Source of the DNA: Akkermansia muciniphila
Lineage (GTDB): Bacteria > Verrucomicrobiota > Verrucomicrobiia > Opitutales > UBA953
DNA length: 64,000 nt
NCBI GenBank assembly: GCA_943331445.1
Contig: CALQLO010000002.1
Coordinates: forward strand, 62,001-126,000
Direction of reading: 5' to 3'
A program made the translations under genes and the position numbers. The notes under the pieces were generated by a model. It searched no databases. It saw only the letters and a list, made by a program, of their open reading frames with translations, and had not been told where the DNA came from. Below, in pieces: positions 49,403-59,388 of the stretch. Within the stretch, counting starts at the first letter, position 1, and every line of letters begins with the position of its first letter.

Positions 49403-51549
49403 GAGAGGCGGATGACCGTCTGATATAAGAGCGCGGAGACAATCCAGGCGAGCGCCGTCATATAGACAAAGGACGCGGCCGCCCACTTCCAGCCGCCGGT
49501 TTCTTGGGCGAGCGTGGCAATCGTCGGGCCACACTGCGAACAAAGCGCGAAGAAGACCATCAAGGAGAGCACGGCCGCCAAGGAGAAGATGGGCTTACCC
49601 TCGCGCGGACCTTCCTGCCACTTCGCATCCTTCATCGCATTGCGGAGATGCTGGCTATCCGCCTTGGCGCCTTCGCCCACGGAATAGGTCACGCCGAGCG
49701 TGGAGACAATCACCTCCCGAGCCGGGAAACTCGCGAGCACGCCCACGGTGATCTTCCAGTCAAAGCCCAACGGGTCAAAGACCGGCTGAATCGCCTTACC
49801 AAAGCGCCCCATGTAAGACTGCTCCACATAGGTGGCCTGAATCTTGGCGGTGATGACGGCTTCGGTGGCAGATTTATTCTCGCCCCGGATACGTTCGGCG
49901 ACCGCCGCATCGCGCGGGAAATAGGAAAGCGCCCACACGATGATGGTAATCGCGAAGATCACCGTCCCGGCTTTGGAGATGAATTCAGCGGCGTTCTGCC
50001 ACATGCGCCAAAGGACATCGCGCGGCTTGGGCATCTGATAGCGAGGAAGCTCGAGGACGAAGGGTTGCGGCTTCACCTTCAGCACGAAGTGCGTGAGCAC
50101 GAACGCCGTTGGGACGGCAAAGAGGAGCCCAACGCAATGCATGCCGACCATCACTGCCGACTCCCAGCCCGGCCCGTATGGAGCGATAAAGGTAGCGCAC
50201 ATGAGCGCATAAATCGGGAAGCGCGCCGAACAGCTCATGAAGGGTACCACAAAGGCGGTGGCGAGGCGCGCCTTAGGGTCTTCAATCGTGCGGGTAGAAA
50301 GTAGCCCGGGGATCGCACAAGCGAACCCTGAGAGCATGGGTACGAAACTTTTCCCGTTCAGGCCGCACCAACTAAACATCCGGTCCATGATGAAGGCCGC
50401 GCGGGCCATGTAGCCGCTATCTTCCAGGATGCCGACGAAGAGGAACAGGATGAGGATCTGCGGCAAGAAGGCCAGGAAGGCACCGACCCCACCGATGATG
50501 CCTGCACACAGTAAGCTCTGCAGCATCGGATAGGCATCCAGAGGCGGCGCGACGACTCCCTTCAAGGCGTCGACCCCTAACTGAATCCACTCCATCGGGA
50601 ATTTCGCCAACCAGAAAACGGAGGCGAACAAGCCAAGCATGATCGCGGTAAACAGCACTGGCCCGATGAGCCGATGGAGCAGGAGCTTATCGACGGCGGC
50701 GGAACGACCGGCGCGAACCGTGCCCTCTTGGATGACGCCCTCCAGCAACATCCGAAGGTGGGCGTAGTGCACCAACGGCTCGGCGGCCATCGGGTTGTAG
50801 CCGGAGGAACGCACCTGATCGCGGGCTTGGCGCAAAGCCTGATCGCGCTGCGTCTGACTCCAGCCCAATCGATCTGACTGCGCGCTCCCGGCATCAAAGA
50901 GGAGTCGCTGGGCTCCGGCGTCCGAGAGGCTCCGACCCGTATCACGCCGCGCGTCGCTGACGACTCCGGCGAGGGCCGTGGCGATTTTAGCCGGCCACGT
51001 CACGCGCTTCATCATGGTCTGCCCGGTCAGCGCCTGAGCGATGGCCCGCCTCACCTCCGCAACCCCTTCGCCTTTCCAGGCCGAGGCGAGCACGACAGGC
51101 ACGCCGCCCAAGCGAGTGGAAAGTAAAGCCGTGTTAATGCGCAGCCCCTGCTTCTCGGCGACATCGGATTGGTTTAACACGATGGCCATCGGGCGACCCA
51201 GCTCGGCGACCTGCGAGGCGAGGAAAAGATTCCGCAAGAGATTCGTCGCATCGATGACCATGACAATCGCGTCCGGCTGACGGTCGCCCGCAATATTGCC
51301 AGAAAGCGCATCGGTAACGACCTGCTCATCGGGCGAGGCGGCGGCCAAGGAGTAGAGTCCGGGTAGGTCGACCAGCTCGACCTTTTCGCCATTCCCGCAA
51401 TCACACGTTCCTGATTTACGGGCGACGGTGACACCGGGGTAATTTCCCACCCGCTGACGCAATCCCGTGAGAGCGTTGAAGAGGGTCGACTTGCCGGTGT
51501 TGGGATTACCGACCAGCGCGACCAAGCGGCCTGGGTCGGGTTCGCTCAC
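49399..51549 (-). CDS. feoB: Ferrous iron transporter FeoB
   Basis: Fe(II) uptake across the inner membrane, about 716 residues. The G domain has GNPNTGKSTLFNALTG (G1), VELVDLPGLYSL (G3) and LNQSDVAEK (G4). Two Gate domains follow (FLPQILILFLFVGILEDSGYMARAAF and RFPIYALMCATFIAP), then the helical C-terminal pore with the FeoB signature CSQCGPTIATLAQE. The frame is open to ATG 51576, but GTG 51549 overlaps the feoA stop by GTGA, the coupling seen in other operons of this window, and the G1 motif keeps its normal distance, so I prefer 51549. Operon feoA-feoB-associated protein. Confidence 0.93.
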   Translation of the reverse strand: MSEPDPGRLVALVGNPNTGKSTLFNALTGLRQRVGNYPGVTVARKSGTCDCGNGEKVELVDLPGLYSLAAASPDEQVVTDALSGNIAGDRQPDAIVMVIDATNLLRNLFLASQVAELGRPMAIVLNQSDVAEKQGLRINTALLSTRLGGVPVVLASAWKGEGVAEVRRAIAQALTGQTMMKRVTWPAKIATALAGVVSDARRDTGRSLSDAGAQRLLFDAGSAQSDRLGWSQTQRDQALRQARDQVRSSGYNPMAAEPLVHYAHLRMLLEGVIQEGTVRAGRSAAVDKLLLHRLIGPVLFTAIMLGLFASVFWLAKFPMEWIQLGVDALKGVVAPPLDAYPMLQSLLCAGIIGGVGAFLAFLPQILILFLFVGILEDSGYMARAAFIMDRMFSWCGLNGKSFVPMLSGFACAIPGLLSTRTIEDPKARLATAFVVPFMSCSARFPIYALMCATFIAPYGPGWESAVMVGMHCVGLLFAVPTAFVLTHFVLKVKPQPFVLELPRYQMPKPRDVLWRMWQNAAEFISKAGTVIFAITIIVWALSYFPRDAAVAERIRGENKSATEAVITAKIQATYVEQSYMGRFGKAIQPVFDPLGFDWKITVGVLASFPAREVIVSTLGVTYSVGEGAKADSQHLRNAMKDAKWQEGPREGKPIFSLAAVLSLMVFFALCSQCGPTIATLAQETGGWKWAAASFVYMTALAWIVSALLYQTVIRLS

Positions 51550-51806
51550 GGGGTTAAAGGACGTTGGATGGGACAATCGGCTGAGACGTCCACAATAAGG
51601 TTCTCGGCCTCGGCTAAACGGAGGCTGACCACCTGACCCCCGAACTCGATTGCTAGCGGATCGCCCAAGGGCGCCTTGCGTACCAGCTTCAGTACCATCC
51701 CTGGGAGCAGGCCCAAGGCCATCAAACGCTGATCCACGCCGCGCTCGGGATTGAGCGAAGCCAGCTTCCCGAATTGACCGGGCAGAAGTTGGGATAGCGG
51801 GGTCAC
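51546..51806 (-). CDS. feoA: Ferrous iron transport protein FeoA
   Basis: Small cytoplasmic SH3-like protein, 86 residues, thought to modulate FeoB. GQFGKLASLNPERGVDQRL, MALGLLPGMVLKLVRKAPLG and VSLRLAEAENLIVDV are the usual FeoA blocks. The start is GTG 51806, directly behind a Fur-box-like palindrome. Overlaps feoB by 4 nt. Confidence 0.93.
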   Translation of the reverse strand: MTPLSQLLPGQFGKLASLNPERGVDQRLMALGLLPGMVLKLVRKAPLGDPLAIEFGGQVVSLRLAEAENLIVDVSADCPIQRPLTP

Positions 51807-51812
51807 GCTAGT

Positions 51813-51827
51813 TGAGAATGAGTCTCA
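51813..51827 (-). promoter_or_regulatory. Fur-box-like operator upstream of feoA
   Basis: TGAGAAT-G-AGTCTCA has a 7-1-7 layout, compared with the Fur 7-1-7 consensus TGATAAT-N-ATTATCA; 11 or 12 of 14 positions agree. The inner arms TGAGA/TCTCA are perfect, with TTGAGA/TCTCAA on one more base. It lies 7 nt before the feoA GTG, so iron-bound Fur would block feo expression. Inferred from sequence only. Confidence 0.55.
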
Positions 51828-51931
51828 AAAGTAGCCCCCTCCCTAGCCTTGTCAACGCCGACCCTTCTGTTGGGGCCAATATGCATTCCCGACTCCCCCT
51901 CCTCTGATGAGCGGCTTATAACCCCTCACCC

Positions 51932-53458
51932 ATGCATGAAATCACCCCCGGGGTCGAATCCCCCGCCCGGCACACGGAGCGAGACCATGGTGGCATCGCC
52001 GGGCACCCCAAGGGGCTCAGCATGCTCTTCTACGCCGAGATGTGGGAGCGGTTCTCGTACTACGGCATGCGGGCGATCCTGTTCCTCTTTATGGTCGCCC
52101 CACTCGCCCTGGGTGGCCTCGGTTGGGATCAAAAAGACGCCGCTCAACTCTACGGCAACTACACCATGGCGAGCTACATGGTGTGCATCCTTGGAGGCTA
52201 CCTCGCCGATAACTTCATCGGCGCGCGACGGGCGGTCCTCGTCGGGGGACTGATTATCACCGCGGGTCACTACGCCTTGGCGTTTAATTCTATCCCGTCC
52301 TTTTACACGGGCCTCGCCTTGGTAGCCTTAGGGACCGGCCTACTCAAGCCGAGCATCAGTACACTCGTCGGCGGACTTTATTCGCATGGCGACACGCGAC
52401 GCGACGCCGGCTTCTCACTCTTCTACATGGGCATCAATTTAGGCGCCTTTGCCTCTCCGCTCGTCGTTGGTTGGCTGGCCCAAGATGAATACTTCAAGTG
52501 GAAGCTTTGGTGCTGGGGACTGGATCCACGGCATAGCTGGCATTGGGGCTTCGCGGCGGCGGGCGTCGGCATGACATTCGGTATGTGGGTCTATCTACGC
52601 AGACTTCACTTCCTCTCACACATTGGTCAGGCACCAGAAAGTGCCGCCCCGCGCCCGTGGGGTCGCCTCACCCTCATCGCTGGCGGGACGGCGGTGATGC
52701 TGTTCGTCATGATTGCCTCCGACACCTACCGCTGGATTAATCCCATCGTGTATGCCCTGCCTGTGGCGGGCGTCATTTACTTTGGCCTTCTTCGGCGAGA
52801 CACCGATAGCCGTCGCATCGCGGCCATCTTAATCTTCTTTATCTGTGCGATTCTCTTCTGGGCCGTCTTTGAGCAAGCCGGTTCGACGCTGACGCTGTTC
52901 GCCGACGATCTCACGCACAACGAGCTATTCGGCTATGTCTTCCCGTCGTCGTGGTTCCAGTCGGTCAACTCGCTCTTCATCCTAGCCCTCGCACCGCTGT
53001 TTGCGTGGATGTGGGTGAAGCTCCACGTGCGTCAGCCATCGATTCCCATGAAATTTGTCTGGGGGCTGGCGCTGCTTGGCCTCTCGTTCGCCCTCCTTGT
53101 TCCGGCGGCGAAACTCACGGCCGAAGGCAAGGTCAGCGCATGGTGGCTAATCGCCGTCTACTTCATCCAGACGCTCGGCGAGCTTTGCCTCAGCCCGGTC
53201 GGCCTCAGTGCAATGACCAAACTGGCTCCAGCAAAGCTAACCGGGCTCGTCATGGGCGTCTGGTTCCTCGGCACGGCGCTCGGCAACAAACTCGCGGGCG
53301 TGGTCGCCGGTGAATTCAACGCCAAGGACCCGCAGGCCCTCGCCCACTTCTTCTGGCAGCAAGCCCTTCTCGTTGGCGGGATGACCGTGCTACTCCTCGT
53401 GCTCGTGCCTTGGGTGAAGCGACTGACCGGCGAAGCGCCGCATCACGATGCGCACTGA
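51932..53458 (+). CDS. POT/PTR2-family peptide:proton symporter
   Basis: Di- and tripeptide uptake carrier, 508 residues, about 14 hydrophobic segments. The proton motif E-x2-E-R-F appears in FYAEMWERFSYYGMRAIL and the family signature FYMGINLGAFASPLV is intact. GYLADNFIGARRAVLVGG is motif A. A Pro/His-containing N-terminal extension of about 30 residues precedes it. ATG 51932 is the first start. The next gene overlaps its end by 11 nt. Confidence 0.92.
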   Translation: MHEITPGVESPARHTERDHGGIAGHPKGLSMLFYAEMWERFSYYGMRAILFLFMVAPLALGGLGWDQKDAAQLYGNYTMASYMVCILGGYLADNFIGARRAVLVGGLIITAGHYALAFNSIPSFYTGLALVALGTGLLKPSISTLVGGLYSHGDTRRDAGFSLFYMGINLGAFASPLVVGWLAQDEYFKWKLWCWGLDPRHSWHWGFAAAGVGMTFGMWVYLRRLHFLSHIGQAPESAAPRPWGRLTLIAGGTAVMLFVMIASDTYRWINPIVYALPVAGVIYFGLLRRDTDSRRIAAILIFFICAILFWAVFEQAGSTLTLFADDLTHNELFGYVFPSSWFQSVNSLFILALAPLFAWMWVKLHVRQPSIPMKFVWGLALLGLSFALLVPAAKLTAEGKVSAWWLIAVYFIQTLGELCLSPVGLSAMTKLAPAKLTGLVMGVWFLGTALGNKLAGVVAGEFNAKDPQALAHFFWQQALLVGGMTVLLLVLVPWVKRLTGEAPHHDAH

Positions 53459-53921
53459 TGTCATCAGGTCCGAGAGCAAGCTGGACGCACGGAACGTCAT
53501 TCTTTGGCTCGGGGCGATGGTGCTCGGCGGCTGGCTGGCTTGGTGCGCGATTTTCCAATTTCTAGGCGTGTCGACCGAAGCCGAAGTCATCCACACGTAT
53601 GAGGAACATCGTGGCTGGTGGCGTAAAGGCAGAAGGGATAGTTACACCTACGGCGACGTACGATACGTCGATACGGAGGGCCGCGCGCATACGAAAAAAC
53701 TTCAGCTATCCGGCGAGACGAGCGTGGGCCGGAAGATTCCGGTACGCTACCTGCCCTATCAGCCGGATGACTGTCGTCGGGATAGTTTCTGGAGCATCTG
53801 GGGTTTGTCCGTCCTGGTGACCGCCGTCTTGGTGGTCAGTTACCGTCTGCCACGGCTTAGCAAGCGATGGAGAGTCCGCCGAGCCATGCGACGGAAACCG
53901 AGCGACCAAACGTCAACCTAA
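53448..53921 (+). CDS. DUF3592-type membrane protein
   Basis: Protein of 157 residues with two membrane helices (VILWLGAMVLGGWLAWCAIFQ and WSIWGLSVLVTAVLVVSY) around an extracytoplasmic loop containing DSYTYGDVRYVDTEGR and RYLPYQPDDCRRDSF, the DUF3592 pattern. Function unknown. Starts inside the end of the peptide carrier gene, so they are probably coupled. Confidence 0.72.
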   Translation: MRTDVIRSESKLDARNVILWLGAMVLGGWLAWCAIFQFLGVSTEAEVIHTYEEHRGWWRKGRRDSYTYGDVRYVDTEGRAHTKKLQLSGETSVGRKIPVRYLPYQPDDCRRDSFWSIWGLSVLVTAVLVVSYRLPRLSKRWRVRRAMRRKPSDQTST

Positions 53922-53926
53922 GAGGT

Positions 53927-54691
53927 TCAGAGCTCGGCCTGCACGTGCACGGATACCGGACAGTGATCGGAGCCGGTGACCTTATCGTGGATGTCGGGCT
54001 GCGAATACTTTAGGCCGTCAGATGTGAGGCAGTAATCCAAACGCCAGCCGATATTGCGGGCACGGATGCCCGGGCGATACGACCACCAGCTGTAGCGCTT
54101 TGCTAATTCCGGGTGCTCAGCGCGGAAGGTATCGGTGAAGCCATGCTGCGAAAGAAGTTGGCTGAAAGATTCGCGTTCTTCGTCGGTGAAGCCGGCGTTG
54201 CGGCGATTGGTCGAAGGATTGGCGAGGTCGATTTCGGCATGCGCGACGTTGAGGTCTCCGCAAACCACGACGGGCTTCTGCTTGGCCAAGCGGGCGAGGT
54301 ATTTACGGAAATCGGCATCCCACTGCAGGCGGTAATCAAGCCGCTCGAGTTCGCGCTGAGAATTTGGCACGTAGGCGCTGACGACGAAGAGGCCTTTAAA
54401 TTCCGCGGTGACCACCCGCCCTTCCGGCGGATGATCTCCAGGGAAATCCGTCGCGACGTTAAGCGGGGCGCTCTTCGAAAGTACCGCCGTACCGGAGTAG
54501 CCCTTCTTTTCAGCCTCATGCCAAAACTGATGCGGAAAGGCCAGCCCGAGTGCGGAAGCCACGGTGGTCTCGCACTTCGTCTCCTGCAGGCAAAGCACAT
54601 CCGGATCGGCGCTGGCAATGAAGTCCGCGAGTCCCTTGCCGAGGGCCGAGCGGACGCCGTTCACATTCCAGGAAAAAATCTTGGCGGACAT
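53927..54691 (-). CDS. xthA: Exodeoxyribonuclease III
   Basis: AP endonuclease/exonuclease for base-excision repair, 254 residues. SWNVNGVRSALGKG, VLCLQETKCE, VVCGDLNVAHAEIDLANP and VTGSDHCPVSV are the metal and catalytic blocks; the DYCLTSDGL strand is also intact. The start overlaps the stop of the upstream gene by 1 nt (TAATG), so they share a transcript. Confidence 0.94.
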   Translation of the reverse strand: MSAKIFSWNVNGVRSALGKGLADFIASADPDVLCLQETKCETTVASALGLAFPHQFWHEAEKKGYSGTAVLSKSAPLNVATDFPGDHPPEGRVVTAEFKGLFVVSAYVPNSQRELERLDYRLQWDADFRKYLARLAKQKPVVVCGDLNVAHAEIDLANPSTNRRNAGFTDEERESFSQLLSQHGFTDTFRAEHPELAKRYSWWSYRPGIRARNIGWRLDYCLTSDGLKYSQPDIHDKVTGSDHCPVSVHVQAEL

Positions 54692-55563
54692 TACTTCGCG
54701 GCGTCCTTCTTGAAGAGCTGGTTGATCTTGCGATCCAGGTCTTCCTTTTTTTCTGCCTGCATCGCGGCCGCGGGTGCCGGCGTGGTCGCAGGGGCGGGGG
54801 CCGTCGGCGTAGCAGGTTTTTCCGTCTTCGCTTCAGGCTTACGGCCGAACAAGACATTCACCTTATCATCCAGGGTGGCCGGGGCCGATGACACGGAGGG
54901 CCCAGACACCGGAGTCGCGGCCACCGCCGCGGGGGCAGCAACGGCCGGAGTCTCTGCCGCAGCAACGGCGGGAGTTGCCGCGGCATCCGCCAGGAAGGGG
55001 GGCGTAAACTTAGCACCTTTCTCCGTGAGTTCAGCCAAGCGCTTCCGAAGAACGTCCTCAAAATTCGTCGCGAGGCTATTTACTTCGAGCTTCGAGCCGC
55101 GTGCCCGGCCTTCGATCGCGCCCGTCGATAATACCTTCGAAATCTGGATGACCGTGCCGGCAGGGAGCTCGGTTTCGCCAGATTTCTTCCCGTCATCCAG
55201 AAGGGCGGCTTTGGTCACGACCGTCACGCTGACGGAGTTCGGCCAAAAAATCGTGTGTTCGCTGATAGATTTGAAGTCGAGGGAGCTCGCTGCCGGCTTG
55301 GTCGTCGGCTCAACGATGGCGACCGGGGAAACCGGTACAGGGGCGGTGACAACGGGGGCAGGCTTATCCTGGGGAACAGGGACTGGCGCCTCAGGTGCGA
55401 CGGCCGCAGGCCGAGCGAGGGGATTAACGAGTGTCAGGCGAGGTTCGTTCCCGGGAGCACGGCTCACTGCGACCGAGAAACCTGGGGCGAATAAAAAGAC
55501 CGCGGTGGCACCCACGGCGGCGCCGACGGCAAAGAGCAGGAATCCTCTGAAGAAGGCAGCCAT
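54691..55563 (-). CDS. Membrane-anchored Ala/Pro-rich protein
   Basis: Protein of 290 residues, unrecognised. One N-terminal membrane helix (GFLLFAVGAAVGATAVFLF), a Pro/Ala linker (VPVPQDKPAPVVTAPVP), a small beta domain about 105-165 (VSVTVVTKAALLDDGKKSG ... VIQISKVLSTGAIEGRA, SH3-like) and a helical, Ala-rich C-terminus with KKEDLDRKINQLFKKD. It ends where xthA starts. Possibly an envelope structural protein; the function cannot be read. Confidence 0.65.
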   Translation of the reverse strand: MAAFFRGFLLFAVGAAVGATAVFLFAPGFSVAVSRAPGNEPRLTLVNPLARPAAVAPEAPVPVPQDKPAPVVTAPVPVSPVAIVEPTTKPAASSLDFKSISEHTIFWPNSVSVTVVTKAALLDDGKKSGETELPAGTVIQISKVLSTGAIEGRARGSKLEVNSLATNFEDVLRKRLAELTEKGAKFTPPFLADAAATPAVAAAETPAVAAPAAVAATPVSGPSVSSAPATLDDKVNVLFGRKPEAKTEKPATPTAPAPATTPAPAAAMQAEKKEDLDRKINQLFKKDAAK

Positions 55564-55568
55564 GGAAA

Positions 55569-57143
55569 TCAGGAGCCGGCTTTGATTTCGATCACATCAT
55601 GCGGGGCAGCTTCGCGCTGACCAGCGGGAGTGACGCGGATATAACGAGCGCGCTTACGGTGTTCGGCGAGGTTTTGCGCACCGAGATATCCCAGGCCACT
55701 CTGGACGCCACCGGCAAGGGTGCCGAGCACTTGGTCGACGGTGCCAGAAACTTCCTTCAGGGCTTCGATGCCTTCGGCGGCGACCTTACTGAACTTGCCG
55801 CTGGAGGAGTGCCCGTAGCGGGCAGCCGATCCTTTACGCATGGCCTCATGCGAACCCATCCCGCGATATTCTTTATAAGTCTTGCCGTTGATTTCCATCA
55901 ACTTGCCCGGAGCTTCCCGGCTGCCGGCGAGGAGGCCACCGAGAATGACTGCATCGGCGAGCGTGAGGGCCTTCACGATGTCGCCGCTCTTGGTAATACC
56001 GCCGTCGGCGAGGATGCGCACGCCCTTCTTGGCGGCGGCGCGCGAGGCGACATAAAGTGCGGTCAACTGCGGGATGCCCACACCGGCAACGATGCGGGTC
56101 GTGCAGATGGAGCCGGGGCCCTGGCCGATCTTCACCGTATCGGCGCCAGCGGCGGCGAGGAATTCAACGCCTTCGCCGCTCGTCACATTCCCCGCAATGA
56201 GCGTAATATCCTTATAGGCCTTGCGAAGCATGCGGAGTGCATCACCGACACCCTTGGTGTGCCCGTGGGCGGTGGAAATGGCAATGGCATCGGCCCCTTC
56301 ATCAATCAGCGCAGCGGCATGGGCGAGGAAGCGGGCGCGGTCGATTTCACCTTCCGCCGTGCGCGGCACGGAGACGGCCACCCCAACGCGAAGACGGAAA
56401 TCAGCGTCGCGCGTGGGACGGACATGGGCGCGGGACTCCTCAGAGATGCGTTCGATATCACTAAGGGTGAATAGCCCGCGGAGGCGGTTCTTGGCGTCGA
56501 CCACCAAGAGTTTATTCTGGCCCACGTGGTCGGAGAACTTGCGGTCGGCCGTGGCGATTGGATCCTTGCCGAGATCTTTCTCGGCCACCGTAAAGACCTT
56601 GTCGCGCGGAATCATGACCGCGGCGACCTTGCGTTGTCCGTGGCGCTCTTTGACCGCGCTGCCAGGCAATAAACCGAGGAGCGTGCCATCGGGAGCGGTA
56701 ACCGGGAAGGTGCTGAAGGCGAGGCCGTCGCGCTCGATACGTGCCAGCACTTGGGAAATAGTGTCATCCGGGGCGACCACGGCGGGGTCGCCGATCATCC
56801 CGTGAATGTGATTCTTTACTCGGCGCACCTCGGCCACCTGATCGGCCTCTGGCATGTTATAGTGGAGGAGGCCCAGCCCGCCGTTAAGGGCCATCGCGAT
56901 GGCCATGCGGTGTTCGGTGACCGTATCCATGTCCGAGGAGACAATCGGCAAGGACAGCGGTAAGCTGTCCGAGAGCGAGGAATCTAATCGGGTCATCCGC
57001 GGCAGCACCTCGGAATAGCGGGTAGCCAGGGAGACGTCATCATACGTCAGGCCGAGTCCGGCGTTGGCGGTGAAGAAGCCGTCCGCGGACAGATAAAAGC
57101 GTTCGTCTAGGGAAACGCGGCCCTTGGATTTCGAGGAGGCCAT
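55569..57143 (-). CDS. guaB: Inosine-5'-monophosphate dehydrogenase
   Basis: Rate-limiting step of GMP synthesis, IMP to XMP with NAD. 524 residues, slightly long. [15 protein letters not shown] is the start of the barrel; two CBS domains (about 110-230) sit in the insertion; [15 protein letters not shown] and [15 protein letters not shown] carry the catalytic Cys; [15 protein letters not shown] and [25 protein letters not shown] (in two blocks) bind IMP. ATG 57143 (MASSKSKGR) fits better than the first start of the frame at 57194, which would use a Pro-rich unrelated extension. The stop is 5 nt before the next gene on the same strand. Confidence 0.95.
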   Translation of the reverse strand: MASSKSKGRVSLDERFYLSADGFFTANAGLGLTYDDVSLATRYSEVLPRMTRLDSSLSDSLPLSLPIVSSDMDTVTEHRMAIAMALNGGLGLLHYNMPEADQVAEVRRVKNHIHGMIGDPAVVAPDDTISQVLARIERDGLAFSTFPVTAPDGTLLGLLPGSAVKERHGQRKVAAVMIPRDKVFTVAEKDLGKDPIATADRKFSDHVGQNKLLVVDAKNRLRGLFTLSDIERISEESRAHVRPTRDADFRLRVGVAVSVPRTAEGEIDRARFLAHAAALIDEGADAIAISTAHGHTKGVGDALRMLRKAYKDITLIAGNVTSGEGVEFLAAAGADTVKIGQGPGSICTTRIVAGVGIPQLTALYVASRAAAKKGVRILADGGITKSGDIVKALTLADAVILGGLLAGSREAPGKLMEINGKTYKEYRGMGSHEAMRKGSAARYGHSSSGKFSKVAAEGIEALKEVSGTVDQVLGTLAGGVQSGLGYLGAQNLAEHRKRARYIRVTPAGQREAAPHDVIEIKAGS

Positions 57144-57235
57144 GAGTGGTCGGTTTCCCCAAAGGGTGTTAGGCACCCCCCACAGGGGTGGCAAATTGAT
57201 TTTGCGACTTGGCTGTAATTGCAGACGATATCGGG

Positions 57236-58186
57236 ATGAACGGTGGAAAATTCGACTTTCTGAGGGTGCGGCGCCGATTCCGGCAGCCCATCACCACCGG
57301 CCACGGCACGGTGGAATCGGTCGACCGTATCCTTATCCGCACTGAAGTCGACGGAACGATCGGCTATGGTGAAGCGGCTCCATGGCCGGGCTTCCTGACC
57401 GAAACATGCGACCAAATCGCCGAAGTTCTCCGTTCCGCCCGCGGGAGCCTTTCCCACCTTAGCGCCAGCGTCAGCGCCTCGCAGGCGACCTTACCCTGCC
57501 TAAGCTCTGCGCTCTCCTCCTGCGCGCACTGGGACGAGATTGAATCCTTTACGGGGTCACTCGCTTGCGCCGGCCTACTCACCGAAGCCTCTGTGGCGCA
57601 ACTCGCCGAAAAATACGCCCAAGGCTATCGAACGGTAAAAATTAAACTACACGCGGGCTCCTCTTGGGAGGAAATCAGCCAGCTGTTGCTGGGGGCTCCG
57701 GCGGATCTCCGACTCCGGCTTGATGCCAATGGCGCCTTTGGGTTGGAGCAGGCCCGGAGTTGGATCCAGTGGGTCCGGCAACAGCCGTCCGTTGAATTCA
57801 TCGAGCAGCCTTTAGCGGCCGGCCAGCCGGGCTACGCCTCACTCGGGACGGAAAAAGTCGCCCTGGATGAATCGTTCCTGACCCCTGCGGGCGTTGAATG
57901 GATAGGCCCCGTCGTCATCAAGCCATGCCTCGCCGGTGACTGGGATGAACTGATGCGCTGGCGCCAACAGCGAACCAGCCCAGTCGTCTACTCATCCTGC
58001 TTCGAAACCGCCATCGGTCGTCAGGCCGCACTCTGGCTGGCGGCTCAAGACCCCGCCGTTAGCACTGTCGGGTTCGATACGCTAGGCCGCTTTGAAATGG
58101 ATGGACGGGATCGACACGAAGCTGGGCCCATCGCCCGCGGGCTCCTCAATGTGAGCTGGCATGCACTCTGGAGCGAGATGTCATGA
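57236..58186 (+). CDS. menC: o-Succinylbenzoate synthase
   Basis: Dehydrates SHCHC to o-succinylbenzoate in menaquinone synthesis, 316 residues, enolase superfamily. The catalytic pair is in YRTVKIKLH (K-x-K), metal ligands in [15 protein letters not shown] and VALDESF, and the final Lys in [13 protein letters not shown] 57236 gives [11 protein letters not shown]. It overlaps menE by 4 nt. It is divergent from guaB; the 92-nt gap contains a CACCCC/GGGGTG hairpin whose meaning is unclear. Confidence 0.9.
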   Translation: MNGGKFDFLRVRRRFRQPITTGHGTVESVDRILIRTEVDGTIGYGEAAPWPGFLTETCDQIAEVLRSARGSLSHLSASVSASQATLPCLSSALSSCAHWDEIESFTGSLACAGLLTEASVAQLAEKYAQGYRTVKIKLHAGSSWEEISQLLLGAPADLRLRLDANGAFGLEQARSWIQWVRQQPSVEFIEQPLAAGQPGYASLGTEKVALDESFLTPAGVEWIGPVVIKPCLAGDWDELMRWRQQRTSPVVYSSCFETAIGRQAALWLAAQDPAVSTVGFDTLGRFEMDGRDRHEAGPIARGLLNVSWHALWSEMS

Positions 58187-59388
58187 GCGCCGTCGCGGTT
58201 TTCCATCCGGATCCGCAGGCCTACCTGCATGAAGTGCTCAGTGCCCATGACGCCGGGCTCCCCGTATTCCTTGGCAATCCGCGCTGGGCGGAAAGCGAAC
58301 TCGCGGAAGCGGCGAGGCAACTTCCGAGAGGCACCTTGGTCAAAGGAAGTAGCCTAGAACCGCGGGGGCTCGGTACCTGCGACTGGCCGATGAACTGGCG
58401 CGGCCGCGTCATGATTCCGACGGGTGGTACGGGCGGAAAAGTTAAGTTCATCATCCATTCCCAAGAGACGCTACTCGCCGCGGCCCACGGCTTGCGCGAC
58501 ACCCTCGTGGCTCGCGGGCTCTCGCCGCTCTTACATGGCGTGACGTGCACGCCCCCATGGCATGTCAGCGGCTTCATGCCCGCGATTCGGGCGCGGGCCA
58601 CTGGCGGTCACCATCTCATCATCGATGGTCGCTTCGACGAGAACTCCGCCCTGCCCTCTGTCCCATTCCCCGTGCTGGGCACTAAGGTCATCTCGATCGT
58701 TCCCGCACAGCTGTCGCGACTACTGGCACGCGCTGATGGCGAAGCCTGGTTGCAGCAGTTCGACGTGGTGCTGCTTGGCGGCTCATCCATCCCTCCTTTG
58801 CTTCTTTCTGAAATCCGTTTGCGCCGGCTACCCGTCTTTCTCACCTACGGTTCGACTGAGACGGCGGCGGCCTGTGCGCTCTGTCCACCTGAGAAAATCT
58901 GGTCCGGGGAAGCCGCACGCGGCACACCCCTGCCCGGCGTAGCATTCGCAACGAACGCCGATGGCGTCGTCACGATTGCTACGTCCGCCCTCGGTATTGG
59001 GCTGTGGCCAGATAGCCCACTCGACAGGCCTTGGACGAGCGGCGACCGTGGCGACGTCGCCGCCGACGGGAGCGTGAAGATTTCTGGCCGCGCCGACCGG
59101 GTGATTATTACCGGCGGCGAGAAGGTCGACCCGGCGCGAATTGAGCAGGCCCTACTCTCGACTGGGTTAATTAAGGAGGCGCTCGTGCTTGGGATGGTCG
59201 ACGGTCGCTGGGGCGAAGTCGTAACGGCCTGCGTCATCGGGCCCGCCTCCACCGAAAGCGCCCTCCGCCAAGCATGCGAAGCGCTGGAACCAGCAGCGCG
59301 GCCGAGACGCTACGTGTTCGTGCCAAGCATGCCGACGAATGCCAGCGGCAAGCCGGATCGAGAAGCCATCGCGAAGCTGACCGCTTAA
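58183..59388 (+). CDS. menE: o-Succinylbenzoate--CoA ligase
   Basis: AMP-forming ligase of the menaquinone pathway, 401 residues. It is short compared with typical MenE (about 450-490) but all key blocks are present: [13 protein letters not shown] (P loop, with TGGTGG instead of the usual TSGTTG), [24 protein letters not shown] and [17 protein letters not shown], and the C-terminal Lys in [12 protein letters not shown]. It overlaps menC by 4 nt, which fixes its role, and the kdsA stop by 4 nt convergently. Confidence 0.88.
   Translation: MSAVAVFHPDPQAYLHEVLSAHDAGLPVFLGNPRWAESELAEAARQLPRGTLVKGSSLEPRGLGTCDWPMNWRGRVMIPTGGTGGKVKFIIHSQETLLAAAHGLRDTLVARGLSPLLHGVTCTPPWHVSGFMPAIRARATGGHHLIIDGRFDENSALPSVPFPVLGTKVISIVPAQLSRLLARADGEAWLQQFDVVLLGGSSIPPLLLSEIRLRRLPVFLTYGSTETAAACALCPPEKIWSGEAARGTPLPGVAFATNADGVVTIATSALGIGLWPDSPLDRPWTSGDRGDVAADGSVKISGRADRVIITGGEKVDPARIEQALLSTGLIKEALVLGMVDGRWGEVVTACVIGPASTESALRQACEALEPAARPRRYVFVPSMPTNASGKPDREAIAKLTA

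Noticed and set aside
54113-55585. 490-residue plus-strand frame
   Set aside because: Runs antisense through xthA and the Ala/Pro-rich gene; it inherits low complexity only.
57144-57235. Hairpin between guaB and menC as a riboswitch
   Set aside because: Only a short CACCCC/GGGGTG stem; no known aptamer core can be recognised.
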